Shown: positions 1 to 7,434 of the stretch, one piece after another
How positions within the stretch are numbered: position 1 is the first letter of the stretch
Layout: each line of letters begins with the position of its first letter
Assembly (NCBI GenBank): GCA_021162905.1
Contig: JAGGXT010000186.1
Span: 1 to 9,503 of the forward strand
Length of the DNA: 9,503 nt
DNA from: Candidatus Odinarchaeota archaeon
Lineage (GTDB): Archaea; Asgardarchaeota; JAGGXT01
Reading direction: 5' to 3'
The notes under the pieces: model-generated
Seen by the model: the letters and a program-made list of their open reading frames with translations, nothing else
Databases searched by the model: none
Told to the model about the DNA's origin: nothing
Position numbers and translations under genes: made by a program

Positions 1-1
1 A

Positions 2-52
2 TTTATAATATTTATAACAAAGAAGAAGGAAGTACTGAACGAGTTGATGTAA
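2..52 (+). CDS. C-terminal end of an upstream gene (partial), probably a membrane protein
   Basis: An open frame enters from the left edge and ends with TAA at 50-52, directly against the ATG of the next gene. It encodes 16 residues, FIIFITKKKEVLNELM. A hydrophobic stretch followed by a lysine cluster is what the cytoplasmic end of a membrane protein looks like. In ECF transporter loci the transmembrane T component often lies beside the ATPase gene, so EcfT is a reasonable guess, but nothing visible proves it. The ribosome binding site of the ATPase gene (41-48) lies inside these last codons, which suggests translational coupling. A second frame (from base 1 to a TAA at 85-87) is also open and would overlap the ATPase gene by 35 nt; it is less hydrophobic and I consider it less likely. 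Confidence 0.45.
   Translation, partial: FIIFITKKKEVLNELM
41..48 (+). promoter_or_regulatory. Ribosome binding site of the ECF ATPase gene
   Basis: GAGTTGAT differs by one base from GAGGTGAT, the sequence complementary to the archaeal 16S 3' end. It sits at the same distance from the start (5 nt after the GTTGA core) as the sites of other genes in this window. It overlaps the end of the upstream frame. Confidence 0.5.
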
Positions 53-1804
53 ATGAGTTCAGAGAATTATGCTATAGAAATAAATAATTTGTCATTCAAG
101 TATCCTCGTGGCGATGAATATGTTCTTAAGAATATAAACTTAAAGGTTAAAGAAGGCGAGTTTTTGCTCCTTATGGGGCCTTCAGGATGTGGAAAGACAA
201 CATTAGTGAACACAATTAATGGCATAATACCTCATGTAATTGAAGGTGTTCGAGAAGGTAGTGTACTTGTTTTTGGAAAAGATGTAAAAGAAACTCCTAT
301 TAAAAATATAAGTGAGACTGTTGGTACTGTGTTTCAGAATCCAGAAACACAATTTTTCACAATGACCGTAGAAGAAGAACTAGCATTTGGTCCAGAAAAT
401 CTTAATGTTCCACCAGAAGAGATTAAAGATCGCATCAGAGAAGCAATAGAATACGTTGGAATTGAAGATTTACTGGATAAAGATATAATGAGCTTAAGTG
501 GTGGCCAAAAGCAAAGGGTTGCTATTGCATCCATTCTTACGATGAAACCAAAAATTCTAATACTTGATGAGCCCACATCAGACCTAGATCCCGAGGGTGC
601 TGCAGAGGTTCTTGCAACGGTTAAACGACTTAATGAGCTGTTGAATTCTACTATACTACTAATTGAACATAGATTAGAGGAAGTTTCTAAACATGTTGAT
701 AGAGTAATAGTTATGAACGAAGGGAAAATAATAGCTCAAGGTACACCAAGAAAAGTGTTTAATGATACAGAAATGTTAGAAAGTATAGGAATCCGTCCCC
801 CTCAGTCAACACAAGTTGTTGTTGAGCTAAAAAAGAGAGGTTTTAACATTCCCAACATCGCACTAACTGTCGAAGAAGCAGTAATGGCACTTCGCAATTT
901 AATAAATAATAACTTAAAAACATCACCACTAAAGAAAATTGAGATAAAAGATAGAACTCAATACAAAATAAAAGAAGAAAATATACCGCAGATCGAAATA
1001 AAGAATCTATGGCACTTGTATCCAGATGGTACATTAGCTTTGCGGGGAATTAATTTAACGATACATAAGGGTGAATTTATTGGTATTATTGGGCAAAATG
1101 GTGCTGGCAAATCAACGTTGGTATCTCATTTAATTGGATTACTCCATCCATCCCAAGGATATGTTAAGCTATATGGAAGGGATGTAACAAAACTTCCTGT
1201 TTCTGAGATTGCAAGGCATATAGGCTTTATCTTTCAAGATCCTGATCTTATGCTGTTTCAATCGACGGTCTGGGATGAAATTGCATTTGGTCCAAGGAAT
1301 ATGGGGCTAGACGAAGAAGAAGTCAGGAAGCGTGTAGAAGAATCAATTGATATGATGAGACTAAAGGGATATGAAAAGAGGCATCCTCACGCTTTAAGTA
1401 GAGGTCAGAGACATAGGGTTGCAATAGCGAGTGTTTTATCTATGAGGCCAGAGATTTTAATAGCGGATGAACCAACTACAGGCCAAGACTACGGTGCTAC
1501 TAAGAAATACTTAGAGCTTCTTAAACGATTAAATGAGGAAGGTAAAACTATTATTGTAATAAGTCATGATATGAAAACAATTGCAAAATATGTTGATAGA
1601 GTAATCGTTTTGAAAAAAGGAAGAATTTTACTGGATGGGCCAACTAGAAAAATATTTGAAAAGGTCGACCTTTTGGCATCCACTAATATAGATCCTCCGC
1701 AAGTCACTCAAATTTCTTTGAATCTAAAAGAGTTTGGAATACCTGTAGCTTTAACTGTTGAAGAGCTAGTCGATACAATTACAGAGCTTCTGAGAGGGGA
1801 ATAA
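53..1804 (+). CDS. ECF-type transporter ATPase, two fused ABC cassettes (EcfA1-EcfA2 / YkoD-like)
   Basis: This 583-residue cytoplasmic protein should hydrolyse ATP to drive uptake by an energy-coupling factor (ECF) transporter. Two complete ABC cassettes lie in tandem. Cassette 1: Walker A GPSGCGKTT (42-50), Q-loop Q95, signature LSGGQKQR (148-155), Walker B ILILDEP (168-174, catalytic E173), D-loop SDLD, switch H206. Cassette 2: Walker A GQNGAGKST (347-355), Q395, signature LSRGQRHR (448-455), Walker B ILIADEP (468-474, E473), H505. After each cassette comes a related C-terminal segment (PPQSTQ at 249-254, PPQVTQ at 548-553, then ALTVEE in both), typical of EcfA proteins and evidence for a tandem duplication. 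A lysine-rich linker of about 30 residues joins the halves. In the ECF family two ATPases, one T component and an S component form the transporter; fused ATPases such as YkoD are known. A TAA lies directly before the ATG, so no in-frame extension is possible. A likely S component is at 3299-4561. The substrate is unknown. Confidence 0.93.
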   Translation: MSSENYAIEINNLSFKYPRGDEYVLKNINLKVKEGEFLLLMGPSGCGKTTLVNTINGIIPHVIEGVREGSVLVFGKDVKETPIKNISETVGTVFQNPETQFFTMTVEEELAFGPENLNVPPEEIKDRIREAIEYVGIEDLLDKDIMSLSGGQKQRVAIASILTMKPKILILDEPTSDLDPEGAAEVLATVKRLNELLNSTILLIEHRLEEVSKHVDRVIVMNEGKIIAQGTPRKVFNDTEMLESIGIRPPQSTQVVVELKKRGFNIPNIALTVEEAVMALRNLINNNLKTSPLKKIEIKDRTQYKIKEENIPQIEIKNLWHLYPDGTLALRGINLTIHKGEFIGIIGQNGAGKSTLVSHLIGLLHPSQGYVKLYGRDVTKLPVSEIARHIGFIFQDPDLMLFQSTVWDEIAFGPRNMGLDEEEVRKRVEESIDMMRLKGYEKRHPHALSRGQRHRVAIASVLSMRPEILIADEPTTGQDYGATKKYLELLKRLNEEGKTIIVISHDMKTIAKYVDRVIVLKKGRILLDGPTRKIFEKVDLLASTNIDPPQVTQISLNLKEFGIPVALTVEELVDTITELLRGE

Positions 1805-1806
1805 AT

Positions 1807-1836
1807 AAAAGGATATAAAAGTAGATCTCCTTTTTT
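1807..1836. terminator. Convergent terminator between the ATPase and GIFT-like genes
   Basis: The inverted repeat AAAAGGA (1807-1813) / TCCTTTT (1828-1834) has a 14-nt loop and begins 3 bases after the ATPase stop codon. The right arm runs into six T (1831-1836), suiting plus-strand termination. The left arm gives four T on the minus strand, so it may also end the gene arriving from the right. Archaeal termination mostly needs the T-run alone. Confidence 0.5.
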
Positions 1837-1854
1837 ATTACTTTGAAACACAAT

Positions 1855-3105
1855 CTATTCTTCAGCAGTAGTTTCTTTTTTCTCAGAGTACCCTATTTTT
1901 TCAGCAATTCCTAGATCAAATGCATAGTCTATCCTGATTAGTACCATGAAAATGAAAGCTCCTATGCCGAATTCGAATAAGCTTGCAAGGAAATAACGTA
2001 TTGCCGCTACACCCGCAGGTGGAATATCAAATTCTAAGTTTTCTGAAGCAAGCCCAGCTTCAGCACGTCCCCATCCTGGTACACCAATCCCTACCACTAT
2101 TGTACCGAGTAGCGGATATTGGATTAATGCGACAATAACGTAGAAGATAGCTACTATTAGTGCATATTTCATGGCTTTGCTAGTATTTCCTCTGAATACA
2201 TACATTCCTATTACTCCAGCTGCAAGTCCAAATATATCTAAGATTGGAATGAATAGTTCTAACTTTGTTGGCGCTTTAATGAAACCTCCTTTAAGCCAAC
2301 CAACTATGTTAAAGAACAATTTTTCATTATCGCCAAGAGAAACAAAAGCCTCACTTGTCCCTTGTTTATCACTAAACATCTTACTGCTTCCACATACAAC
2401 AATCCTTGTATTTTCTAATTCTATAGCAACAAGCCATGGGATATATCCAACTTTATGTATATTATCATTTGTGTCTTTAGCATACGAGTCCTCATCGCTG
2501 GTTGCTACTATAATTGATGAATCATATACAATAAGACTAGGCGAGTTGATATAAACTGTTTCAATACCAGCGCTAATTATATGAGGCTGGAAGTAATCTT
2601 TTGTAACAAGAACATTCCATGGACTTCCGTCGTTTGATGTGTCATCATATATTTCATCGCCATTGTCATTAGTTCCATAAAATTCTACCTTATCAGCAAC
2701 ACCTATTGTTTGTAGGATAGTATTGAGATTATCTGGCTGTCCATAGTGACGATCATCATACTGAATATCACCCATAATTAATAATTTACCGCCATTGGAG
2801 ACATATTCGGAAAGAGCATTTAATTCGTCCTCTGAGAAAGGACTTATTGGATTTGGTATGACGAATATATCATAATCTTTAAGAATATCATAGGTTACAT
2901 TTGCATCATTTGGGTCAACCATAATTCCTTGAGACTCTAAGTCGCTCTCCAGTTTTGTATATTTTTCGAGACTGTAATATTGCCCATGGGAATTATCCCA
3001 TAGAATTTTTATTTCCTCTTCTTGGGCGCTTATAGTTGCAATGAGTGTGGATTGAATGAGTAGGGCCGTGAAAAATAGAAGTATGATAATGGTTACTTTA
3101 CGCAT
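1855..3105 (-). CDS. Secreted, membrane-anchored protein with a GIFT/DUF4350-like domain
   Basis: The 416-residue protein begins with a signal peptide (about 1-28, hydrophobic core TIIILLFFTALLI, likely cleavage after ISA). An extracytoplasmic domain follows (about 30-275) with the look of class I glutamine-amidotransferase-like GIFT/DUF4350 folds: LWDNSHGQYYS (35-45), then YDIFVIPNP and SEDELNALSEYVSNGGKLLI (91-110) around a central strand, and near its end IVVCGSSKMFSD with DNEKLFFNIVGWL (259-271). Three membrane segments follow (about 283-303, 312-334, 370-390) and a short charged tail. No catalytic Cys is evident, so a binding role is likelier than an enzymatic one. The start is ATG 3105: GGAGG (3117-3113) is 7 nt upstream, whereas the in-frame TTG at 3108 would leave only 4 nt. 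It lies between an ECF ATPase and an S-component-like gene but on the opposite strand, so a link to transport is only inferred. Confidence 0.75.
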   Translation of the reverse strand: MRKVTIIILLFFTALLIQSTLIATISAQEEEIKILWDNSHGQYYSLEKYTKLESDLESQGIMVDPNDANVTYDILKDYDIFVIPNPISPFSEDELNALSEYVSNGGKLLIMGDIQYDDRHYGQPDNLNTILQTIGVADKVEFYGTNDNGDEIYDDTSNDGSPWNVLVTKDYFQPHIISAGIETVYINSPSLIVYDSSIIVATSDEDSYAKDTNDNIHKVGYIPWLVAIELENTRIVVCGSSKMFSDKQGTSEAFVSLGDNEKLFFNIVGWLKGGFIKAPTKLELFIPILDIFGLAAGVIGMYVFRGNTSKAMKYALIVAIFYVIVALIQYPLLGTIVVGIGVPGWGRAEAGLASENLEFDIPPAGVAAIRYFLASLFEFGIGAFIFMVLIRIDYAFDLGIAEKIGYSEKKETTAEE

Positions 3106-3298
3106 CAATAATCCTCCTTAATCTTTACTGCAATGTTAATTATATTTGGAGTGTAGGGTCTTATTATTTTTTTTATCGTGAAAATTAAATATAACATTCT
3201 ATAAAACTTTAATTCCCTATTTATATATTAAAAGACAAAATATAAATCCAATAAGATAATCAACATAATAATAACTCTGTTTATAAAGGGTGGCAGTA
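3106..3298. promoter_or_regulatory. Divergent promoter region between the GIFT-like and S-component-like genes
   Basis: This 193-nt AT-rich spacer separates two genes transcribed away from each other. Plus-strand TATA-like boxes are AAATATAAAT (3238-3247, predicting a leader of about 30 nt) and TTATATATTAAA (3221-3232). On the minus strand TTATATTTAA, the complement of about 3186-3195, is a candidate. The ribosome binding site of the minus gene is GGAGG (3117-3113). No clear operator or RNA element was recognised. The choice among TATA boxes is uncertain. Confidence 0.5.
3289..3293 (+). promoter_or_regulatory. Ribosome binding site deciding the start of the S-component-like gene
   Basis: GGTGG is followed by 5 nt and then ATG 3299. 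The longer frame would start at GTG 3290, inside this site, and is therefore rejected. Confidence 0.65.
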
Positions 3299-4561
3299 AT
3301 GAATAAAACTCAGAAAAAACTTTTAGCATTTGTATTAATTTTAGCATTTCTCATGGGACTAACTAATGCACTTACAGAAATTTTAGTTTACGGAGCTGGT
3401 CAAGTAAGCGTTGAAATAAAAGCACCATCGAATGTTGGTAGTGGTGGTAGACCATATGAAGATGGTGTAATGGTTGCTGGACGAAGATACGGATACGAGG
3501 TGACTATCTTTCTATCAAATGTCGGTGATGAAGCGTTAACTGATATAACTGTGTATGGAGATGCTGTTGGGACTCCAGAACCTGGTTCTGAATATACATT
3601 AAGCCCTAGATCTTCAGATACTCCTAAGATAATCTTCCCGAATGGTTCTGTGATTAATGCAGAGTGGGATCTTAACAATGGACGGGCAATATTTGAAGTA
3701 GAAAAGATAGAACCAGGAGAAACTTATCAACTAAGATATTATGTTAATGTTCCAGAAAGTGTAGACAGAGATTATGAAGTAACCTTAAAGATAATTGTGG
3801 TCATAGGTGAAACTCAACAAACCTTTGAAAAGAAAGTAGTGATAACACCACCTCCAATGTGGCGAGAGTATCTTGTCATTGGATTAACATTAGTAGCATT
3901 TGTTGGATTAATATTAATGGGTAAACTTGGTTTCTTTAATCTATACTCCAACGTGGACTTGGTTACAATCAGTATGTTAGCTGCAGCGCAGGTTGTATGG
4001 GTACAAATAATTGGTAGACAATTCGTATTTCCAGTACTAGATAGAATTCCAATGACGTATAACTTCGCGGTAGGAGACTTTCCATATATACTATTATTAA
4101 TCACCTCAGCAATGCTTGTCAGAAAACCTGGTACTGTGAGCCTTACATTATTCGTATATAACATTGTTTCTGAAATTGGATGGTACGGCCTTAATCCACT
4201 ATGGTGGCCATATCCATTTGCTCAAGGATTAGCTGCAGATTTGTACATGCTACTAAGAGGAAGAGCTATTTTCACAGAAAGAGTTGCATTCTTTAAGCTA
4301 AAGATAACTCCTGAAGAATTAGAGAAGCTTCCTACAATACACTATCTTGATCTTGTAGATGGTTTCATTATAGGATTCCTTAGAGGTCTATTTATGCAAT
4401 TGTCATTATACTTAGTGTTCTATCCAAATCTGTTTCATCTATACTATGCATGGGGATATGCTTTCTACTGGGTTACGATTCCATGGGCATTTGGAAACGG
4501 AATAGAAGGAGCTATATCGGTTAAAATAGCAGCAAAAATAGAAGAAGCTCTGCAATACTAA
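3299..4561 (+). CDS. ECF transporter S-component-like membrane protein with N-terminal extracytoplasmic domain
   Basis: 420 residues. A basic N-terminus (MNKTQKK) precedes a hydrophobic segment (about 8-25) that acts as signal peptide or anchor. Residues about 33-183 form a beta-rich extracytoplasmic domain resembling CARDB/NEW3-type Ig-like folds: SVEIKAPSNVGSGG, YEVTIFLSNVGDEALTDITV, KIEPGETYQLRYYVNVPES. A proline-rich joint (TPPP, 183-186) leads to a membrane segment (about 189-208). The rest (about 218-420) holds several hydrophobic helices with a YkoE-like pattern: DLVTISMLAAAQVVW, LVRKPGTVSLTL (273-284), then QGLAADLYMLLRGR (309-322). In ECF transporters such an S component binds the substrate in the membrane; YkoE is linked to thiamine precursors, but I cannot assign the substrate here. 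The known family lacks this outer domain, so the protein is longer than usual. It is the partner candidate for the fused ATPase at 53-1804. It could instead be an unrelated polytopic protein. Confidence 0.65.
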   Translation: MNKTQKKLLAFVLILAFLMGLTNALTEILVYGAGQVSVEIKAPSNVGSGGRPYEDGVMVAGRRYGYEVTIFLSNVGDEALTDITVYGDAVGTPEPGSEYTLSPRSSDTPKIIFPNGSVINAEWDLNNGRAIFEVEKIEPGETYQLRYYVNVPESVDRDYEVTLKIIVVIGETQQTFEKKVVITPPPMWREYLVIGLTLVAFVGLILMGKLGFFNLYSNVDLVTISMLAAAQVVWVQIIGRQFVFPVLDRIPMTYNFAVGDFPYILLLITSAMLVRKPGTVSLTLFVYNIVSEIGWYGLNPLWWPYPFAQGLAADLYMLLRGRAIFTERVAFFKLKITPEELEKLPTIHYLDLVDGFIIGFLRGLFMQLSLYLVFYPNLFHLYYAWGYAFYWVTIPWAFGNGIEGAISVKIAAKIEEALQY

Positions 4562-4576
4562 AACAATAATAGCTCA

Positions 4577-4604
4577 TTTTTTATTTTCTATTGCACTATT
4601 TTTT
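4577..4604 (+). terminator. T-rich terminator after the S-component-like gene
   Basis: Two runs of six T (4577-4582 and 4599-4604) separated by a T-rich stretch begin 16 nt after the stop codon. Archaeal RNA polymerase terminates at such tracts without needing a hairpin. The rest of this 118-nt convergent spacer holds nothing else I can name. Confidence 0.5.
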
Positions 4605-4679
4605 AATTATTAGTATCGCCATTCTTAATGTTAATCAGAGACTATTAATATTGTTAATAAAAAGAAATCTTCTCTATTG

Positions 4680-5939
4680 TTAATTATTTCTTTTTATATA
4701 ATCGGTTAAAGTGGTCTGATACTTCAACATATCTATAAGATAAGAACTCTTAATCCACAAATTTATTGGTGTTCTTAATCTTGATTGGACATCCTCTATT
4801 GCTTCACTAAGTGAAGGAAAATTCTTAGGTGGTCTTTTTAAGGCTGTTCTTACGTTTTCTCTTATTTGCCAGTTTCCCACTGGAGCAAAATATTCTGGAC
4901 GAATTTCTCTTACAACTATAACTGCAGCTTGTCTTCTAATTCTATTTAAGTACTCAAATACACCCAATCTGATGGCATAATATCCTCCATCTTCATCACT
5001 TACACGCCCATCTGCTAGTTCATAAACATAATAAATCTCTGGCTTTTCTGTTGGAACCCATATTGTTTGAGGCATCCAAATCTCAATCATTTCTAGAGCT
5101 AGTGAATGTGGATACATAATTATTTCATAGTGGTTGCCAAGATATTCATTATGAAAAACAAGAATATCGCTCACTAAATCATAAGTTATGATAGTTTTTC
5201 TCATTTTTTCTGATAACATTTTATCAACAGCTGTTATTGACCAGCGAGTTGGAACCAATTTTCTTCTATTTCTATATCCAAATACGCCTACACTTAGCAT
5301 TCTTATTAAGGAATATATACTGATATTTGAGGAGTATAATTCCCATATCGCATCAACAGTTTTTATATCTTTATCTTCAATAATCTGATCTACTTTCCTT
5401 GGAATTACAGGATTCGATGCTAAGTCTAATTTATTTACTTGTCCTTCTACTCCAATAGGTGTAACAATACCATCAAAAGTTAAACGGTAAAGAGGAGGTT
5501 TTCGTAACTTAACTTCAACATCTGTTGGTTTTATAGACATCGATAATTCCTGCAATTTTTCAAGTAATTTTTCTTGAAAGCGAGATGGTGTTTTTATATG
5601 CATATTAGCTTTAGAATAAAGAAGAGAGGCTCTGAATTTAATTATATCGAGAAGAGAAGTTCGTTTTTTAATCCAATCTTTAGGAGAATCGAAAAGCCTT
5701 GCAGGCTCTCCAGTTTCTGGAGGTACCAAACCACCTATATTTATTCTTGGATATCCCCACTCTCCAACAAAAACACCAGGAGGTGATGATCCAAAAAATT
5801 CGGTTTTTCTCCCAATCTTCTGAGAAACTTTCCTTAGAGATTGAATTCTAAGCAGAATAGGACATACGGGCCTTCCACAAAGATGTCTAGATCCCTTACA
5901 TAAAGTACAAATATTCTTACCTACGCTTTTTAAGATCAT
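4680..5939 (-). CDS. nreA: Nre family DNA repair protein with zinc finger and PCNA-interacting tail
   Basis: 419 residues, the usual length for archaeal Nre proteins, which act in DNA damage repair and bind the sliding clamp PCNA. An N-terminal zinc finger is visible as C11-x2-C14-x6-C21-x4-C26. Family hallmarks follow: GSSPPGVFVGEWGYPRINIG (50-69) with GGLVPPE after it, and LVPTRWSITAVDKMLS further on. The C-terminus carries QTTLTDYI (408-415), which fits the PIP-box pattern Q-x-x-hydrophobic-x-x-aromatic and is followed by only four residues. Both ends are intact. The start is ATG 5939; no Shine-Dalgarno site precedes it, so it may be translated from a very short leader or none. It is the last of four minus-strand genes, 61 nt after the phosphodiesterase gene, with its own TATA-like box. 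Nre A and B subtypes are not separated with certainty here. Confidence 0.93.
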   Translation of the reverse strand: MILKSVGKNICTLCKGSRHLCGRPVCPILLRIQSLRKVSQKIGRKTEFFGSSPPGVFVGEWGYPRINIGGLVPPETGEPARLFDSPKDWIKKRTSLLDIIKFRASLLYSKANMHIKTPSRFQEKLLEKLQELSMSIKPTDVEVKLRKPPLYRLTFDGIVTPIGVEGQVNKLDLASNPVIPRKVDQIIEDKDIKTVDAIWELYSSNISIYSLIRMLSVGVFGYRNRRKLVPTRWSITAVDKMLSEKMRKTIITYDLVSDILVFHNEYLGNHYEIIMYPHSLALEMIEIWMPQTIWVPTEKPEIYYVYELADGRVSDEDGGYYAIRLGVFEYLNRIRRQAAVIVVREIRPEYFAPVGNWQIRENVRTALKRPPKNFPSLSEAIEDVQSRLRTPINLWIKSSYLIDMLKYQTTLTDYIKRNN

Positions 5940-5965
5940 CCCTAATACAGTATGCTCTTTTGCAT

Positions 5966-5990
5966 TTTAATATTTTAGCATATAAAAATA
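5966..5990 (-). promoter_or_regulatory. TATA-like boxes ahead of nre
   Basis: On the minus strand TATTTTTATA (5990-5981) would place transcription start near 5958, giving a leader of about 19 nt. A second box, AAATATTA (about 5975-5968), would give an almost leaderless message, in keeping with the absence of a ribosome binding site. The same T-rich stretch may end the preceding phosphodiesterase transcript. Confidence 0.4.
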
Positions 5991-6000
5991 AATTGTGTTT

Positions 6001-7422
6001 TTATTTATGTTTGTTCTTTTCTCTAATTTCTTTAATTCTTCTTTTTACTCTCTTATGCTCCATAATTGCAATTAGCAACATTATCACACCAACAGTATAT
6101 CCGAGATAGTTTAATGTGAAGTATAAGACATATTGGAAAATCAGATAGTTCCCTACTTCGTGAAGTTTTTCAACTCGCAGTGACTTAAGATCTAAAGATG
6201 AATTTCTTATCTGATTTACTATTGTCTCATTAAATGCATCATAGATTGCAACTCCTTGCATATGGTCGTATTCCTCTTCAGGAATTCCTAGCGTGAATAG
6301 AATAGTTGGTGCAATGTCTACAATTCTTGCTGCTTTGACATGATGCCCCTTATTTAAAACTGGGCTCCATAGGAATAGAGGAATATCTATTACAAGTGAT
6401 GGGAGAATATGATGGTGCCTTCGCTCAAACATTCCATGGTCCGCAATTACAATTATTAATGAGTCGTTAAGAATACCCATCTCATCTAATTTTTCAAAAA
6501 GTCTACTTACCTGTAAGTCATTAAGTTTCATAGCTTCTCTGTATTGGGGACTGTCGTGCCCAAATTGATGACCAACCTCATCAGTATCTGGAAGATGAAC
6601 GTACATAATATTTGGCACGTCTTCATCTAAATGGGCCAAAGCTTTATCCATGGCATCCTTTGACCCAGTATATGTAGTTACTCTTCCTATATAGCCTTGT
6701 GGGGCATCATCGCCTAACATTGACATGAAATTTCCACCAACTATAAATGACTTATAATCATATTTTGCAGCTATTTCAAAGACGTCTGGGACATCTAAGT
6801 CTATCACGTAGTTCTCAAAAACTCCATGAACTTCGGGATACACGCCTGTAAACATTGACGTATGAGCGGGATATGTTACTGGAGGATCTACTGTGACAGC
6901 ATGATCTACAATAACGCCTTCGGATGATATGTTTTTTATAAACGTTACTGTGTCCCAAAATACATCTGCTCTTGCACCATCAAATGTTAATACGAAAATA
7001 TGATGAACTAATGGTTCTGCTACCTCTTTTTCTGATTTAATATTAGTTTTAGTTGCTGATCCACCTGCATAGGGTTGAGCAAAGAGAAAAGCTATTAATA
7101 TAAATATTACAATTCCCGTTTTGATTACCCTTCCCTTTTTCATTTTGTTAAGTATCGTTTTTTCTTTACTTTTAATAAAAACTATGAATCCAAAGGCGAA
7201 GATTATTATTCCTGGCACTATAAATATAGTCCATTCCCTTAGTAGATATGTAAGATTGCTGTAACTTACATGAATCGCCACTACACTATCTTCTAGTGCA
7301 TTTATATCATCTGTACTGAGCAACATAAAAGGATAAATTACTGCAATTATCCATATAACAATAATCAATAAAAGAACTATTTTTGTAATCTTACTTTTTA
7401 GTAACTTGCTTATGATACTCAA
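6001..7422 (-). CDS. Membrane-anchored alkaline-phosphatase-superfamily phosphodiesterase (type I PDE / nucleotide pyrophosphatase-like)
   Basis: 473 residues. Three N-terminal membrane helices (about 14-34, 64-84, 100-117) precede a hydrolase domain (about 137-390); a fourth helix (about 427-453) and a very basic tail end the protein. Lys/Arg-rich segments at the N-terminus, between helices 2 and 3 and at the C-terminus place these inside and the catalytic domain outside the cell. Metal and catalytic residues of the family are present: D148 in TFDGARADVF, nucleophile T183 in VTYPAHTSMFTG, D281 and H285 in DTDEVGHQFGHDS, D328-H329 in IADHGM, and a further His pair in KGHHV. Such enzymes cleave phosphodiester or pyrophosphate bonds via a phospho-threonine intermediate; the substrate (nucleotide, lipid head group or glycan) is unknown. 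TTG 7422 is chosen because GAGGTG (7434-7429) lies 6 nt upstream; the longer frame from GTG 7431 begins inside that site. Confidence 0.85.
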   Translation of the reverse strand: MSIISKLLKSKITKIVLLLIIVIWIIAVIYPFMLLSTDDINALEDSVVAIHVSYSNLTYLLREWTIFIVPGIIIFAFGFIVFIKSKEKTILNKMKKGRVIKTGIVIFILIAFLFAQPYAGGSATKTNIKSEKEVAEPLVHHIFVLTFDGARADVFWDTVTFIKNISSEGVIVDHAVTVDPPVTYPAHTSMFTGVYPEVHGVFENYVIDLDVPDVFEIAAKYDYKSFIVGGNFMSMLGDDAPQGYIGRVTTYTGSKDAMDKALAHLDEDVPNIMYVHLPDTDEVGHQFGHDSPQYREAMKLNDLQVSRLFEKLDEMGILNDSLIIVIADHGMFERRHHHILPSLVIDIPLFLWSPVLNKGHHVKAARIVDIAPTILFTLGIPEEEYDHMQGVAIYDAFNETIVNQIRNSSLDLKSLRVEKLHEVGNYLIFQYVLYFTLNYLGYTVGVIMLLIAIMEHKRVKRRIKEIREKNKHK

Positions 7423-7428
7423 GAGTAG

Positions 7429-7434
7429 CACCTC
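7429..7434 (-). promoter_or_regulatory. Ribosome binding site deciding the TTG start of the phosphodiesterase
   Basis: GAGGTG on the minus strand, 6 nt before TTG 7422, is the strongest match to the 16S 3' end in the region. It contains the GTG that would open the longer frame, so that GTG is unlikely to be used. Confidence 0.65.

Noticed and set aside
2171..2554. Plus-strand open frame inside the GIFT-like gene
   Set aside because: It is antisense to a gene with signal peptide, domain motifs and a ribosome binding site, and its protein shows no recognisable pattern.
3814..4164. Minus-strand open frame inside the S-component-like gene
   Set aside because: It is antisense to a protein with clear membrane-segment periodicity, has no ribosome binding site and no motif.
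4649..4684. Direct repeat TATTGTTAAT at 4649 and 4675
   Set aside because: Only 10 bases in AT-rich spacer DNA, two copies, the second overlapping the nre stop codon; chance is likely.
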